64,000 nucleotides of DNA from Flavobacteriales bacterium. Lineage in GTDB: Bacteria > Bacteroidota > Bacteroidia > NS11-12g > UBA9320. Location: the NCBI GenBank assembly GCA_020635455.1, contig JACJZT010000007.1, positions 124,001-188,000 of the forward strand. Direction: 5' to 3'. This document shows positions 10,801 to 20,224 of the stretch, in pieces. The notes below the pieces were generated by a model. That model did no database searches. It had not been told where the DNA came from and saw only the letters and a program-made list of their open reading frames with translations. The position numbers and the translations under genes were made by a program. Position 1 is the first letter of the stretch; every line of letters starts with the position of its first letter.

Positions 10801-13800
10801 TCGGTTTCCGTCTGTAAAGACGATCCCGCTCCAAGGATCCTCTTTAGCGGCTCCGGGGCTACGGCTCCCTATACCTTTACCTATACCCTGGGCGGAGGGG
10901 CTCCGCAAACCATCACCTCGGTTGGAGATACCGTCTCACTGGCCGTATCCACCTCCACAGCAGGTACCTTTGTCTACAAGCTCTTAAGGGTACAGGACTC
11001 TTCATCGCTTAGGTGTTCCAGGTTAGTCAGCGACTCGGTTACCATCGTGATTAATCCCCTGCCGCAGGCTTCCATCAGTGGTTCGGTTTCCGTCTGTAAA
11101 GACGATCCCGCTCCAAGGATCCTCTTTAGCGGCTCCGGGGCTACGGCTCCCTATACCTTTACCTATACCCTGGGAGGAGGGGCTCCGCAAACCATCACCT
11201 CGGTTGGAGATACCGTCTCACTGGCCGTATCCACCTCCACAGCAGGTACCTTTGTCTACAAGCTCTTAAGGGTGCAGGACTCTTCATCGCTTAGGTGTTC
11301 CAGGTTAGTAAGCGACTCGGTTACCATCGTGATTAATCCCCTGCCGCAGGCTTCCATCAGTGGTTCGGTTTCCGTCTGTAAAGACGATCCCGCTCCAAGG
11401 ATCCTCTTTAGCGGCTCCGGGGCTACGGCTCCCTATACCTTTACCTATACCCTGGGAGGAGGGGCTCCGCAAACCATCACCTCGGTTGGAGATACCGTCT
11501 CACTGGCCGTATCCACCTCCACAGCAGGTACCTTTGTCTACAAGCTCTTAAGGGTACAGGACTCTTCATCGCTTAGGTGTTCCAGGTTAGTAAGCGACTC
11601 GGTTACCATCGTGATTAATCCCCTGCCGCAGGCTTCCATCAGTGGTTCGGTTTCCGTCTGTAAAGACGATCCCGCTCCAAGGATCCTCTTTAGCGGTTCC
11701 GGGGCTACGGCTCCCTATACCTTTACCTATACCCTGGGCGGAGGGGCTCCGCAAACCATCACCTCGGTTGGAGATACCGTCTCACTGGCCGTATCCACCT
11801 CCACAGCAGGTACCTTTGTCTACAAGCTCTTAAGGGTGCAGGACTCTTCATCGCTTAGGTGTTCCAGGTTAGTAAGCGACTCGGTTACCATCGTGATTAA
11901 TCCCCTGCCGCAGGCTTCCATCAGTGGTTCGGTTTCCGTCTGTAAAGACGATCCCGCTCCAAGGATCCTCTTTAGCGGTTCCGGGGCTACGGCTCCCTAT
12001 ACCTTTACCTATACCCTGGGCGGAGGGGCTCCCCAAACCATCACCTCGGTTGGAGATACCGTCTCACTGGCCGTATCCACCTCCACAGCAGGTACCTTTG
12101 TCTACAAGCTCTTAAAGGTGCAGGACTCTTCATCGCTTAGGTGTTCCAGGTTAGTAAGCGACTCGGTTACCATCGTGATTAATCCCCTGCCGCAGGCTTC
12201 CATCAGTGGTTCGGTTTCCGTCTGTAAAGACGATCCCGCTCCAAGGATCCTCTTTAGCGGTTCCGGGGCTACGGCTCCCTATACCTTTACCTATACCCTG
12301 GGAGGAGGGGCTCCCCAAACCATCACCTCGGTTGGAGACACCGTCTCACTGGCCGTATCCACCTCCACAGCAGGTACCTTTGTCTACAAGCTCTTAAGGG
12401 TGCAGGACTCTTCATCGCTTAGGTGTTCCAGGTTAGTAAGCGACTCGGTTACCATCGTGATTAGACAGATTCCAAATGCTATAATATCAGGGGACAATAT
12501 AGTTTGTAAAGACGATGCTCAGCCAAGAGTCAAGATCGAAGGATTCAGTGGTAATCCACCTTTCATTTTCACCTATTCGAAAGATTCAAAAAATAAAGAT
12601 ACCATATCGTCAGGGAAAGACACTTTCGCATATATATATGTACCTACAGATTCAGCAGGAATTTTTAAATATTACTTACACCAGGTGGCAGACACCGGCA
12701 AGAGCACTTGTTTGAGATCACTTTTTGACAGTGTAACAATTGTGGTAAATGATCTGCCAATTGGAACCATTAAAGGAGATGCGAATATTTGTATTAATGA
12801 TCCGGAACCAGTGATTGTATTTTACGGTAAGGGTGGAAAACCTCCGTATGTTTTTACCTATAACATTAATGGCGGAATTCCAAAGACATTGATCACCAAA
12901 ACCGGAGATTCTATCACAATCAAGGCACCTACGGATATGACGGGAACCTTTGTTTATAACTTGATCAGTATTTTGGATTCCAATGCAAAATCATGTTCTC
13001 AATATCAAACTTCAAGTATAACTGTAAAGATAAATGACAAACCAAATGCAACCTTCAACTTTACCGATACAATTTGTCAATTTACATCTATTCCAATAAT
13101 TGCAACCGGAAGCAGCGGAAGTCCTCCTTACAAATTTAAGTACTCAATAAATGCTGGTAATTCGTTGAATGCAAGTTCAGGAAACTCAGATACTGCATTC
13201 ATTTATTTTCCAAGTGACAGCCTGAATGCATTGAAAATTAAATTTAGTGAAATTGAAGATTCAAATAAGTGCTTCCGAAAATTGCTTGATTCGTTCATGG
13301 TGGTCATTAAGCCTTCTCCTTCTGCAAGCATTACCGCTCCAAAAATAATTTGCAAAGGAACAAGTGCCAGATTGGTTTTCACGGGTCATAACGGCAATGG
13401 AAATTACAAATTCCATTATACATTAAACCAGAAACCTGAGAGCACCATTTCAACACAAAACTCGGATACAATTTCAATTGCCATATCAACAGATTCTGCG
13501 GGAATTATCAAGTACAAACTGATAAGTGTTGAAAACACGGATTCGTTTGCATGCAGCAGAACAATAAATGACAGCATGCTAATTTATATTAAGCCATTGC
13601 TATCTGCCAAGATCGAAAGCAATGCCTACTATTGCCTTAATTCACAAAATTCAATAATACGATTCATTGGAAAAAATGGAACAGCTCCGTATACCTTTAA
13701 ATACCGCATTAATCATAAGACAACCCAGACGGTTCAATCTTCAGGGAGCGACACGGCTTTTGTGAAGTTGCCATCCGACTCAGCCGGGAATTTACTCATC

Positions 13801-16800
13801 GTACTTGACGAGATAATGGATTCTGACACGTTTCATTGTAGTGAAAATGTTTCTGACAGCATAAACATAGAGATACGTTCGATAGTTAACGGAAACATAC
13901 TAGCTCCATCAGGAGTTTGTCAATTTGACACCACACAAAATATAATCTTTGAAGGTACCCAGGGAATTAAACCATTTACCTTTATTTATTCACTCGGTGG
14001 AAATAAGCCGGATACCATAACGACTCAATCCGGCAATTCAGTTTCTATAAAAGTATCTACTCAAAAACCGGATACCTTAAAATATACGTTGATAAGTGTT
14101 ACAGATTCTTTGAATAATGCCTGTAATATAAATTCAACCAGCATCGATAGTGTAACTCTAATTGTTTACCCTCAACCAAAATTTGACCTTTATGGTGATA
14201 CCTCCGTTTGTTTAAATACACCCAATGTAAAACTGAAGATGAATCTTTTGAAAGGAACACCTCCTTATTCGTTTAGATATCAACTTTCAGGAAAGTCGGA
14301 TACAACAGTTACAAGTTTAAGCTCATATTATGAACAAAACGTACTTACGGATTCATCCTTAAAGTTAACCTATAAACTCCATTCAGTCACCGACTTTAAC
14401 AAATGCACAAATAGTGAAGTGGATTCTGCTGTATTCATAATCTATAGTTTACCAAGAGCAATCATTCAGGCAAGCGCGTTAACTTGCAAAGGGGACAGCA
14501 ACGCAAGGGTAACCCTCACGGGAAACAGCGGTATGGCACCTTATTTATTTAACTATCAAATAAATTCAGGTACACTTTTGCAAATACTTTCTGATAGTTC
14601 AGGAATTGCAAGGATATTAGTTCCAACAGATCAAGCAGGCCTTATTACCTTTAAATTAGTATCGGTAACCGATTCAAATGGTTGTGACAGATATTTAAAT
14701 GACAGCGTCTTAATTAAGGTAAATCCACTGCCGGATGGTAAAATTTCCGGAAATGATCAATTGTGCAACAGCGACACAAATTCATTTGTTACTTTTAAGG
14801 GTACAGGAGGAAATGCACCTTATGAATTTGCTTACCAAATAAACAACGGAAATCCTAAGATTGTAACTTCAAGTTCCGATTCTGTAAATATCAGGATCTC
14901 GAATCCGGGGATTGGAACTCAAATCTATAAACTCCTAAGTGTAAAAGATGGGTTTAACTGTGCTGCCATTATTAAGGATAGTCTGTTAATTAAAATAATT
15001 TCCAGTCCAAAGGCATTAATCCTCGGGGATACCTCTGTTTGTCAAAATTCAGGTTCTCCTGAGATCAAGATCACAGGAAGCGGTGGTAAAGTTCCATATT
15101 TCTTTAAGTACTCGATAAATGGAGGAAGTGAAATATTCATGTCTTCAGGCCAAGACAGTTCGATAATACTTAGCCCAAACACGAATGCGACCGGACGTTT
15201 TGTATACCGTTTATTGTCTGTTACCGATACCAATTTATGTTTAAGTAAAATACAAGACAGTGTAATTCTGGTCATTAACTCTCTTCCAAATGCCAAAATC
15301 ACAGGGTCTTCATCCATTTGTCAATTTGATACCGGTAATTATATCAAACTTGAAGCCACTGCAGGTATGGGTCCATTCTTATTTGACTACACCATAAAGA
15401 ATGGCTCATTAAATTCGACAGTTTCTGATACAAGTGGTTTTGTAACCTTAAAAGTACCCGGAAACCAGCCCGGAATTTTCACATACCATCTTTTAGGTAT
15501 TAAGGATTCGAATAACTGTTATCGGAATCTTAAAGACAGTTTAACAACCATCGTTCATGAACAGCCTCAGGCACATATCCTTGGGGACACTATAATTTGC
15601 GAAGGATTGGATTCGGTTCCGGTTAGTTTAAAAGGCCTGAAAGGCAAACAACCTTACACATTCCTATATTCGGTAAATAATGGCAGTGTTAAGAACCTTT
15701 CTACCACCAATGGAGATTCTGTTATTTTACACGCTCCAATCAGTAAGTCGGGTTCATTTGTTTACAAAGTTCTTGAAATTTCAGATTCATTTAAATGTTC
15801 AAATTCGGTAAAAGATTCGGCAATCATTATGGTTAACGGTAAACCAACAGCCCTTATAAGTGGTTCGGGAATTTATTGTAAAAACGATTCCTCCGAAGTA
15901 ATACTATCAGCCATCGGAGGAAAAGCACCTTATTATTTTACCTATAACATCAATAAAGGAACCCCTGCATCTGTATACTCAAATGGCAATAATTCGGTTA
16001 AATTAAATTCATTGAACGATCAAACAGGAACCTTTACGTATTACCTAAACTCAGTGGTCGATTCAAACCAGTGTAAATCAAATTTAAACGACAGCATAAA
16101 AATTACTGTCAAAGCTTTGCCTTCTGCTTTAATTTTTGGCGATCAAACATCGTGTTCAGATCCCGACAGTTTGTCGATAAAGCTTAAAGGAACAGGTGGA
16201 ACAGCGCCATTTCAATTCAGATTCAACGTTAATGGCGGAGGTTCAAGCGATATTTCGTCCGGCAATAAAGATAGTGTAATACTTAAGCATCCAAAGGCGA
16301 CCTCCGGTATGTTCATATACCATCTGTTAAGCGTTACAGATTCCGGAAACTGTGTAAATATTATAAACGACAGTGCGGTAATTTTAATTCACGATTCGCC
16401 TAAAGGGGTCTTAAATGGTTCAACAATTGTTTGCCAAAACGACGTTAACCCACAACTTAAATTTACGGGTTCCGGAGGAAAGGCTCCATATACCTTTACC
16501 TATAAAATAAATGGAGGGACTTCAGGTCAAATAAAAACCAGTACCGGTAATTCGGTCAACTTAAGTTTTTCAAGTTCAAATCCGGGTAAATTCAAATGTC
16601 ACTTAGTTTCGGTAAGTGATTCAAACGGCTGCAGTACAATTTTGAACGACAGTGCAATTATTGAAATTAGTCCATCACCCGATGCAAGCATAACCGGTTC
16701 AACCATTGTTTGTAAAGACGATGCTTCTCCAAAAGTGACCTTTACAGGTCTTTCAGGAAAATCACCTTTCACCTTCTTTTATTCAATAAATGGAGGTGGC

Positions 16801-19800
16801 AGTCAGCAGATCAAAACAAGTTCAGGTAGTTCTGTGTCGGTATTTGTTCCAACATCCACTTCAGGATCCTTTACATATAAACTGCAGCTTGTTCTTGACT
16901 CCGGCAGGTGTACCAATAGCTTTAATGACAGTATCCGGGTGCTTATCACACCAAAACCTGATGGAAAAATAACCGGAAACAATACCGTTTGTAAAAACTC
17001 TTCCGGACCGAAGGTAACCTTTACCGGAAATGACGGAACACCCCCCTACACATTTGAATACATGATTGGAGCAGGTTCCGTTCAACAAATTAAAACCACG
17101 TCGGGTAGTTCAGTTGATCTTTCAGCCCCTACTTCCACAACAGGGAATTTTGTTTATAAATTGCTCTCCGTCAGAGATTCCTTTGGGTGTATTAAAACGC
17201 TCAGGGATAGCATTGTATTAAAAATCCTTGAGTTGCCGGATGCCAACCTGATCGGCAATCAGGTGGTTTGTAAGGACCAACCTGCTAAAAATATTGTATT
17301 TAAAGGTTTTAACGGTACTCCGGGATATACCTTCACTTACCGCTTAAATGGAGGTTCTGTCCAAACAGTTAAATCGGGCAGTTCAGATTCTGCAAGTCTT
17401 AAAGTTGTCACTTCTGTTGCGGGTACTTATAAGTTCAGGCTTGTATCAGTTTCCGATACAAATGGCTGTTCACAGAATGTTAACGACAGCATTGAGGTAT
17501 TGGTCAGAGATCTGCCAACAGCAACCATTACCGGCAATGACACGGTTTGCAAAGATGCCGCTTCACCTTTGGTTAGTCTTACCGGAAATTCAGGCATCTC
17601 TCCTTACACATTTATTTATTCTGTAAACGGAGGCTCACCACAATCCATAAAATCATCCTCCGGAAGTTCGGCCAATATTGCGGTTCCAACTAACAATCCG
17701 GGAGCCTATAAATACAAACTATTGTCTGTTTCCGATTCACTTTCCTGTTCATCCGTACTAAATGACAGTGTTATACTATTGGTAAATCCACTCCCGGATG
17801 CCTTAGTATCCGGAAATGCAACCGTGTGTAAAAATGACACGCCCCCACAAATTACATTTACAGCAACAACCGGAAAGAAACCATTTGTATTTACCTATAC
17901 TATAAATAATGGTCCGATACAGAAAATACAGTCCAGCACAGGAAATAGTGTTTCAATTTCTGCATCAACAAGTGTTTCCGGTACATTCAAATACAAACTT
18001 ATTGATGTGAGTGACAGTTTGAATTGCAACCGAAACCTGAACGACAGTGCTATAGTGATCGTTAATACCATTCCGAATGCAATAGTGTTTGCAACCGGAA
18101 ATGCTTGCGAAAACGATGTTTCTCCGGAAATCATTTTTGTTGGAAGTGAAGGAGTAAGACCTTACAGGTTTACCTATACCATAAATGGTGGAACACCACA
18201 AATTGTCAGCACTACCAAAGGAGACTCTGCAAGAATAAAAGTTCCGACCAATACAGCCGGAAATTATACGTATACTTTAATAGAGGTTGCCGATTCGGCC
18301 ATTACAAAATGTTCGAGAATCCTGTCAAGTAATGTTGCCATAATTATTCATCCATTGCCGGAAGTATCCTTTGATATCAATAAAAACAGTAAGTGTTTAA
18401 AGGGTAATAATTTTATATTCAACAATACATCAACCATTTCAACCGGTTTTATAAGTAAAAACCTTTGGGACTTTGGAGACGGAAGTAAATCTACCCAAAA
18501 TAGTACCTTATATAATTACAAGTCATCGGGGACCTTCGAAGTTAAACTCATTTCAACCTCTAATTCAGGATGTAAAGACAGTGCCTCCCGTTTGGTGGTC
18601 GTGAACAACAATCCTACCGCAGTTTTCAATTTGACCGATTCTGCCCAATGTTTCCGTGACAATTTATTCGTATTCCAAAACAATTCGATTGGTGATACTC
18701 TGAAGTATTTGTGGAGATTTGGAGATGGGCAAACCGCTTCAACCGAAAACCCTGTCCATTCATATACCACTGCAAATAATTTTACCGCTGAACTTGTAGT
18801 GATTACCAAACCAGGATGCAGGGACAGCATTACCAGAAAATTAATAGTCTATCCGCAAGCACAGCTCAAACCACTTACGGATCCTGCCGGAAGCTGTTAC
18901 GGAAATACCGTATTCTTTGGTGGCAGTAATATTGTTGCCAGCGGAAGTTTGCCAATTATTTACGATTGGTCACCAAAATCAAATTTAAATCAATACAACA
19001 TTCCCAATCCTGAGTTTAAAGCTGGAATTAACCTGTCCGTTAATTCAGTATTCAACTACCAGTTGAAAATAACAGATAAAAACGGTTGCACGGATTCGGC
19101 GATCCAAAAGGCAACCATATATCCAAAACCACTGATCGATGACTTAACAAATGGAAAGGTTTGTTTTGGCGACAGTGTTCAAATTATCCCAAACATCACA
19201 AATTACATTGGTAAACTTCAATTCAGATGGTTCTCAAGCCCGGTTACCGCCGATACCCTGAACCTTGTCAGAACATCCGATAGCATTGCTGTATTTACAC
19301 CTCTCTTAAACCCTGGAGTTAACACTATTTTCAGATATAACCTTATTGTGAAAGATGCGCAGGGCTGTTCGGATACAAGTAACAGGGAAGCAACGATACT
19401 CGTAAGACACCAACCTGCAAAACCCTTAATTATCAAACCTCTACTATCCGGCGACAGTTTGTGCCAGTTTACTCAGAACATGAATTTTGAAACTTTGGAA
19501 CTACCGGATCATTCATACAGTTGGGACGCGATAAATTCTCAGATCCGCTATGGAAAGAATCAATCTGCCGGCATCCTGAGTTTTGATTCTGCCGGTAGCT
19601 CCAAAGTTATTTGTACGGTTACCATTGATTCAACGGGTTGTAGCAATCAGTCGGATATTGATTTGATCGTAACAGCTAATTCAAACAATTTATGTGCTAA
19701 CGTAGGTATAAAACCCGACCTTAAAGGTTTGGTATGTTTAAAAAACAATGTTTGGAGCTATCAGTGGGGCTACGATCTTAAGAGCAGTAATTACCTGGAT

Positions 19801-20220
19801 TCGGTTTTAAATGGTGCTACCAATCAGCATTATAATTTTGATCTGAACGATACGCTTAACCACAGATATTGGGTATTATTACGGGATATCAACAACAACC
19901 GTTGCTTCACCAAGAACTATTTTGGCAATAATTGCCTGCCAATTGCAAACGTCAGGCCCTGGGTTCCGGGAGGTAAATTTATTTTTATTCCTAACCCATT
20001 TAGTGACAAAGCCACCATTGAATTTGCGAATGAGCTTTCTGGAAAATACCTTATTCGAATTACAGATATTTTAGGAAAAGAAATACAAACCCTTGAAGGA
20101 AAATTAAATTCAGAAAAAAGGATCGACCTGGATCTGAATTCCCTGACTTATGGAATGTATTTGTTAAATATCAAAGTTGATAACCGCTATTACAGCACCG
20201 TAAAAATATTAAAACAATAA
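7885..20220 (+). CDS. Giant Ig-like repeat protein with PKD domains and T9SS type A sorting domain
   Basis: The first listed codon is a GTG inside a family-B unit, so the coding frame really continues leftwards into the mosaic. The protein has about 37 Ig-like units of roughly 94 residues. Each carries a V/I-C motif near its start, a G-x-x-PPYTF-x-Y-x-INGG-like core and a second Cys near its end, so one disulfide per unit is plausible. Seven diverse units come first, then nine near-identical family-B units (9941-12463), then about 21 diverse units. After these come two PKD domains with 'WDFGDGS' and 'WRFGDGQ' motifs (about 18360-18850) and several Cys-containing Ig-like segments. The last 80 residues (from about 19975) start with 'FIFIPNPFSDKATIEF' and have the 'GMYLLNIKVDNRYYSTVKIL' ending of a T9SS type A sorting domain. 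I infer export across the outer membrane by T9SS and attachment at or release from the surface. A stalk or adhesin role is inferred from architecture only. The barrel-protein gene starts 4 bases after the stop and is probably co-transcribed. Confidence 0.9.
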   Translation: MQDSSSLRCSRLVSDSVTIVINPLPQASISGSVSVCKGDSSPLVVFKGRSGKPPYTFIYKINGGSNLSISSKSGDSAVIKVPTGTVGTFNYNLFIVIDGSKTSCSKAENQTATVKINALPAGTISGGGSLCQFDTTQVVKFKGSGGIRPYIFNYTINGGNTNQINSGSTDSAILKVSASNSGSYVYKLIKTEESGQAKCASKDTASVKFNIIETPDGEISGGTNVCQNSTSPKITFTAKGGLKPYTFTYRINTGSTQVITTTTGNTVSLNVPTNTSGIYTYYLENITDSLGCGRKLKDSTIISVNSLPGATIKGDTTVCQYESKPNLTFTGNNGTPPFTFVYQINSGPQKSVKTNGGNSIQITVQTDTSGIFEYKLISVSDSNKLTCSQTSSVSAVVKILESPIGTISPNFEVCQFDTVERIFLTAKGGTKPYTFTYSINGGKGITINSKSSDSISIQPITDNFGILTYQLLNTRDTNSCTSNVSDTCLLVINQAAFGIISGNQTVCVGDTSTFVLLEGLAGSPPFKFNYSINKDSAIDVRSKVGNQVRVKVNTNVSGRYVYYLNAVSDSNGCKGFVSDSVVVNVIPKPKLTINGPRFVCINSSTARILFTGAGSVPPYKIIYQVNHDSAKTIFTGVNDTVSVSLIIKDTGQFIISILSISDTTKQGCANFDNDSFTLKVIPLSSASISGSVSVCKDDPAPRILFSGSGATAPYTFTYTLGGGAPQTITSVGDTVSLAVSTSTAGTFVYKLLRVQDSSSLRCSRLVSDSVTIVINPLPQASISGSVSVCKDDPAPRILFSGSGATAPYTFTYTLGGGAPQTITSVGDTVSLAVSTSTAGTFVYKLLRVQDSSSLRCSRLVSDSVTIVINPLPQASISGSVSVCKDDPAPRILFSGSGATAPYTFTYTLGGGAPQTITSVGDTVSLAVSTSTAGTFVYKLLRVQDSSSLRCSRLVSDSVTIVINPLPQASISGSVSVCKDDPAPRILFSGSGATAPYTFTYTLGGGAPQTITSVGDTVSLAVSTSTAGTFVYKLLRVQDSSSLRCSRLVSDSVTIVINPLPQASISGSVSVCKDDPAPRILFSGSGATAPYTFTYTLGGGAPQTITSVGDTVSLAVSTSTAGTFVYKLLRVQDSSSLRCSRLVSDSVTIVINPLPQASISGSVSVCKDDPAPRILFSGSGATAPYTFTYTLGGGAPQTITSVGDTVSLAVSTSTAGTFVYKLLRVQDSSSLRCSRLVSDSVTIVINPLPQASISGSVSVCKDDPAPRILFSGSGATAPYTFTYTLGGGAPQTITSVGDTVSLAVSTSTAGTFVYKLLRVQDSSSLRCSRLVSDSVTIVINPLPQASISGSVSVCKDDPAPRILFSGSGATAPYTFTYTLGGGAPQTITSVGDTVSLAVSTSTAGTFVYKLLKVQDSSSLRCSRLVSDSVTIVINPLPQASISGSVSVCKDDPAPRILFSGSGATAPYTFTYTLGGGAPQTITSVGDTVSLAVSTSTAGTFVYKLLRVQDSSSLRCSRLVSDSVTIVIRQIPNAIISGDNIVCKDDAQPRVKIEGFSGNPPFIFTYSKDSKNKDTISSGKDTFAYIYVPTDSAGIFKYYLHQVADTGKSTCLRSLFDSVTIVVNDLPIGTIKGDANICINDPEPVIVFYGKGGKPPYVFTYNINGGIPKTLITKTGDSITIKAPTDMTGTFVYNLISILDSNAKSCSQYQTSSITVKINDKPNATFNFTDTICQFTSIPIIATGSSGSPPYKFKYSINAGNSLNASSGNSDTAFIYFPSDSLNALKIKFSEIEDSNKCFRKLLDSFMVVIKPSPSASITAPKIICKGTSARLVFTGHNGNGNYKFHYTLNQKPESTISTQNSDTISIAISTDSAGIIKYKLISVENTDSFACSRTINDSMLIYIKPLLSAKIESNAYYCLNSQNSIIRFIGKNGTAPYTFKYRINHKTTQTVQSSGSDTAFVKLPSDSAGNLLIVLDEIMDSDTFHCSENVSDSINIEIRSIVNGNILAPSGVCQFDTTQNIIFEGTQGIKPFTFIYSLGGNKPDTITTQSGNSVSIKVSTQKPDTLKYTLISVTDSLNNACNINSTSIDSVTLIVYPQPKFDLYGDTSVCLNTPNVKLKMNLLKGTPPYSFRYQLSGKSDTTVTSLSSYYEQNVLTDSSLKLTYKLHSVTDFNKCTNSEVDSAVFIIYSLPRAIIQASALTCKGDSNARVTLTGNSGMAPYLFNYQINSGTLLQILSDSSGIARILVPTDQAGLITFKLVSVTDSNGCDRYLNDSVLIKVNPLPDGKISGNDQLCNSDTNSFVTFKGTGGNAPYEFAYQINNGNPKIVTSSSDSVNIRISNPGIGTQIYKLLSVKDGFNCAAIIKDSLLIKIISSPKALILGDTSVCQNSGSPEIKITGSGGKVPYFFKYSINGGSEIFMSSGQDSSIILSPNTNATGRFVYRLLSVTDTNLCLSKIQDSVILVINSLPNAKITGSSSICQFDTGNYIKLEATAGMGPFLFDYTIKNGSLNSTVSDTSGFVTLKVPGNQPGIFTYHLLGIKDSNNCYRNLKDSLTTIVHEQPQAHILGDTIICEGLDSVPVSLKGLKGKQPYTFLYSVNNGSVKNLSTTNGDSVILHAPISKSGSFVYKVLEISDSFKCSNSVKDSAIIMVNGKPTALISGSGIYCKNDSSEVILSAIGGKAPYYFTYNINKGTPASVYSNGNNSVKLNSLNDQTGTFTYYLNSVVDSNQCKSNLNDSIKITVKALPSALIFGDQTSCSDPDSLSIKLKGTGGTAPFQFRFNVNGGGSSDISSGNKDSVILKHPKATSGMFIYHLLSVTDSGNCVNIINDSAVILIHDSPKGVLNGSTIVCQNDVNPQLKFTGSGGKAPYTFTYKINGGTSGQIKTSTGNSVNLSFSSSNPGKFKCHLVSVSDSNGCSTILNDSAIIEISPSPDASITGSTIVCKDDASPKVTFTGLSGKSPFTFFYSINGGGSQQIKTSSGSSVSVFVPTSTSGSFTYKLQLVLDSGRCTNSFNDSIRVLITPKPDGKITGNNTVCKNSSGPKVTFTGNDGTPPYTFEYMIGAGSVQQIKTTSGSSVDLSAPTSTTGNFVYKLLSVRDSFGCIKTLRDSIVLKILELPDANLIGNQVVCKDQPAKNIVFKGFNGTPGYTFTYRLNGGSVQTVKSGSSDSASLKVVTSVAGTYKFRLVSVSDTNGCSQNVNDSIEVLVRDLPTATITGNDTVCKDAASPLVSLTGNSGISPYTFIYSVNGGSPQSIKSSSGSSANIAVPTNNPGAYKYKLLSVSDSLSCSSVLNDSVILLVNPLPDALVSGNATVCKNDTPPQITFTATTGKKPFVFTYTINNGPIQKIQSSTGNSVSISASTSVSGTFKYKLIDVSDSLNCNRNLNDSAIVIVNTIPNAIVFATGNACENDVSPEIIFVGSEGVRPYRFTYTINGGTPQIVSTTKGDSARIKVPTNTAGNYTYTLIEVADSAITKCSRILSSNVAIIIHPLPEVSFDINKNSKCLKGNNFIFNNTSTISTGFISKNLWDFGDGSKSTQNSTLYNYKSSGTFEVKLISTSNSGCKDSASRLVVVNNNPTAVFNLTDSAQCFRDNLFVFQNNSIGDTLKYLWRFGDGQTASTENPVHSYTTANNFTAELVVITKPGCRDSITRKLIVYPQAQLKPLTDPAGSCYGNTVFFGGSNIVASGSLPIIYDWSPKSNLNQYNIPNPEFKAGINLSVNSVFNYQLKITDKNGCTDSAIQKATIYPKPLIDDLTNGKVCFGDSVQIIPNITNYIGKLQFRWFSSPVTADTLNLVRTSDSIAVFTPLLNPGVNTIFRYNLIVKDAQGCSDTSNREATILVRHQPAKPLIIKPLLSGDSLCQFTQNMNFETLELPDHSYSWDAINSQIRYGKNQSAGILSFDSAGSSKVICTVTIDSTGCSNQSDIDLIVTANSNNLCANVGIKPDLKGLVCLKNNVWSYQWGYDLKSSNYLDSVLNGATNQHYNFDLNDTLNHRYWVLLRDINNNRCFTKNYFGNNCLPIANVRPWVPGGKFIFIPNPFSDKATIEFANELSGKYLIRITDILGKEIQTLEGKLNSEKRIDLDLNSLTYGMYLLNIKVDNRYYSTVKILKQ
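9941..12463 (+). repeat. Family B tandem array: nine near-identical 282-bp (94 aa) units
   Basis: The marker 'agtggttcggtttccgtctg' recurs every 282 bases (9950, 10232, 10514, 10796, 11078, 11360, 11642, 11924, 12206). Differences between copies are scattered single bases, mostly silent (gga/ggc, ccc/ccg, ggt/ggc, gta/gtg). Each unit encodes 'SVSVCKDDPAPRILFSGSG' near its start and 'SLRCSRLVSDSVTIVI' at its end. The array is in frame and uninterrupted. It is richer in G and C by eye than the flanking diverse units. Further, less clean B copies occur at about 7380-7996. The identity suggests recent amplification or ongoing homogenisation. Confidence 0.95.
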
Positions 20221-20224
20221 GGAT

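Noticed and set aside
9950..12397. Nine identical-length 63-residue plus-frame ORFs spaced 282 bases apart
   Set aside because: They are out-of-frame readings of the family B units.
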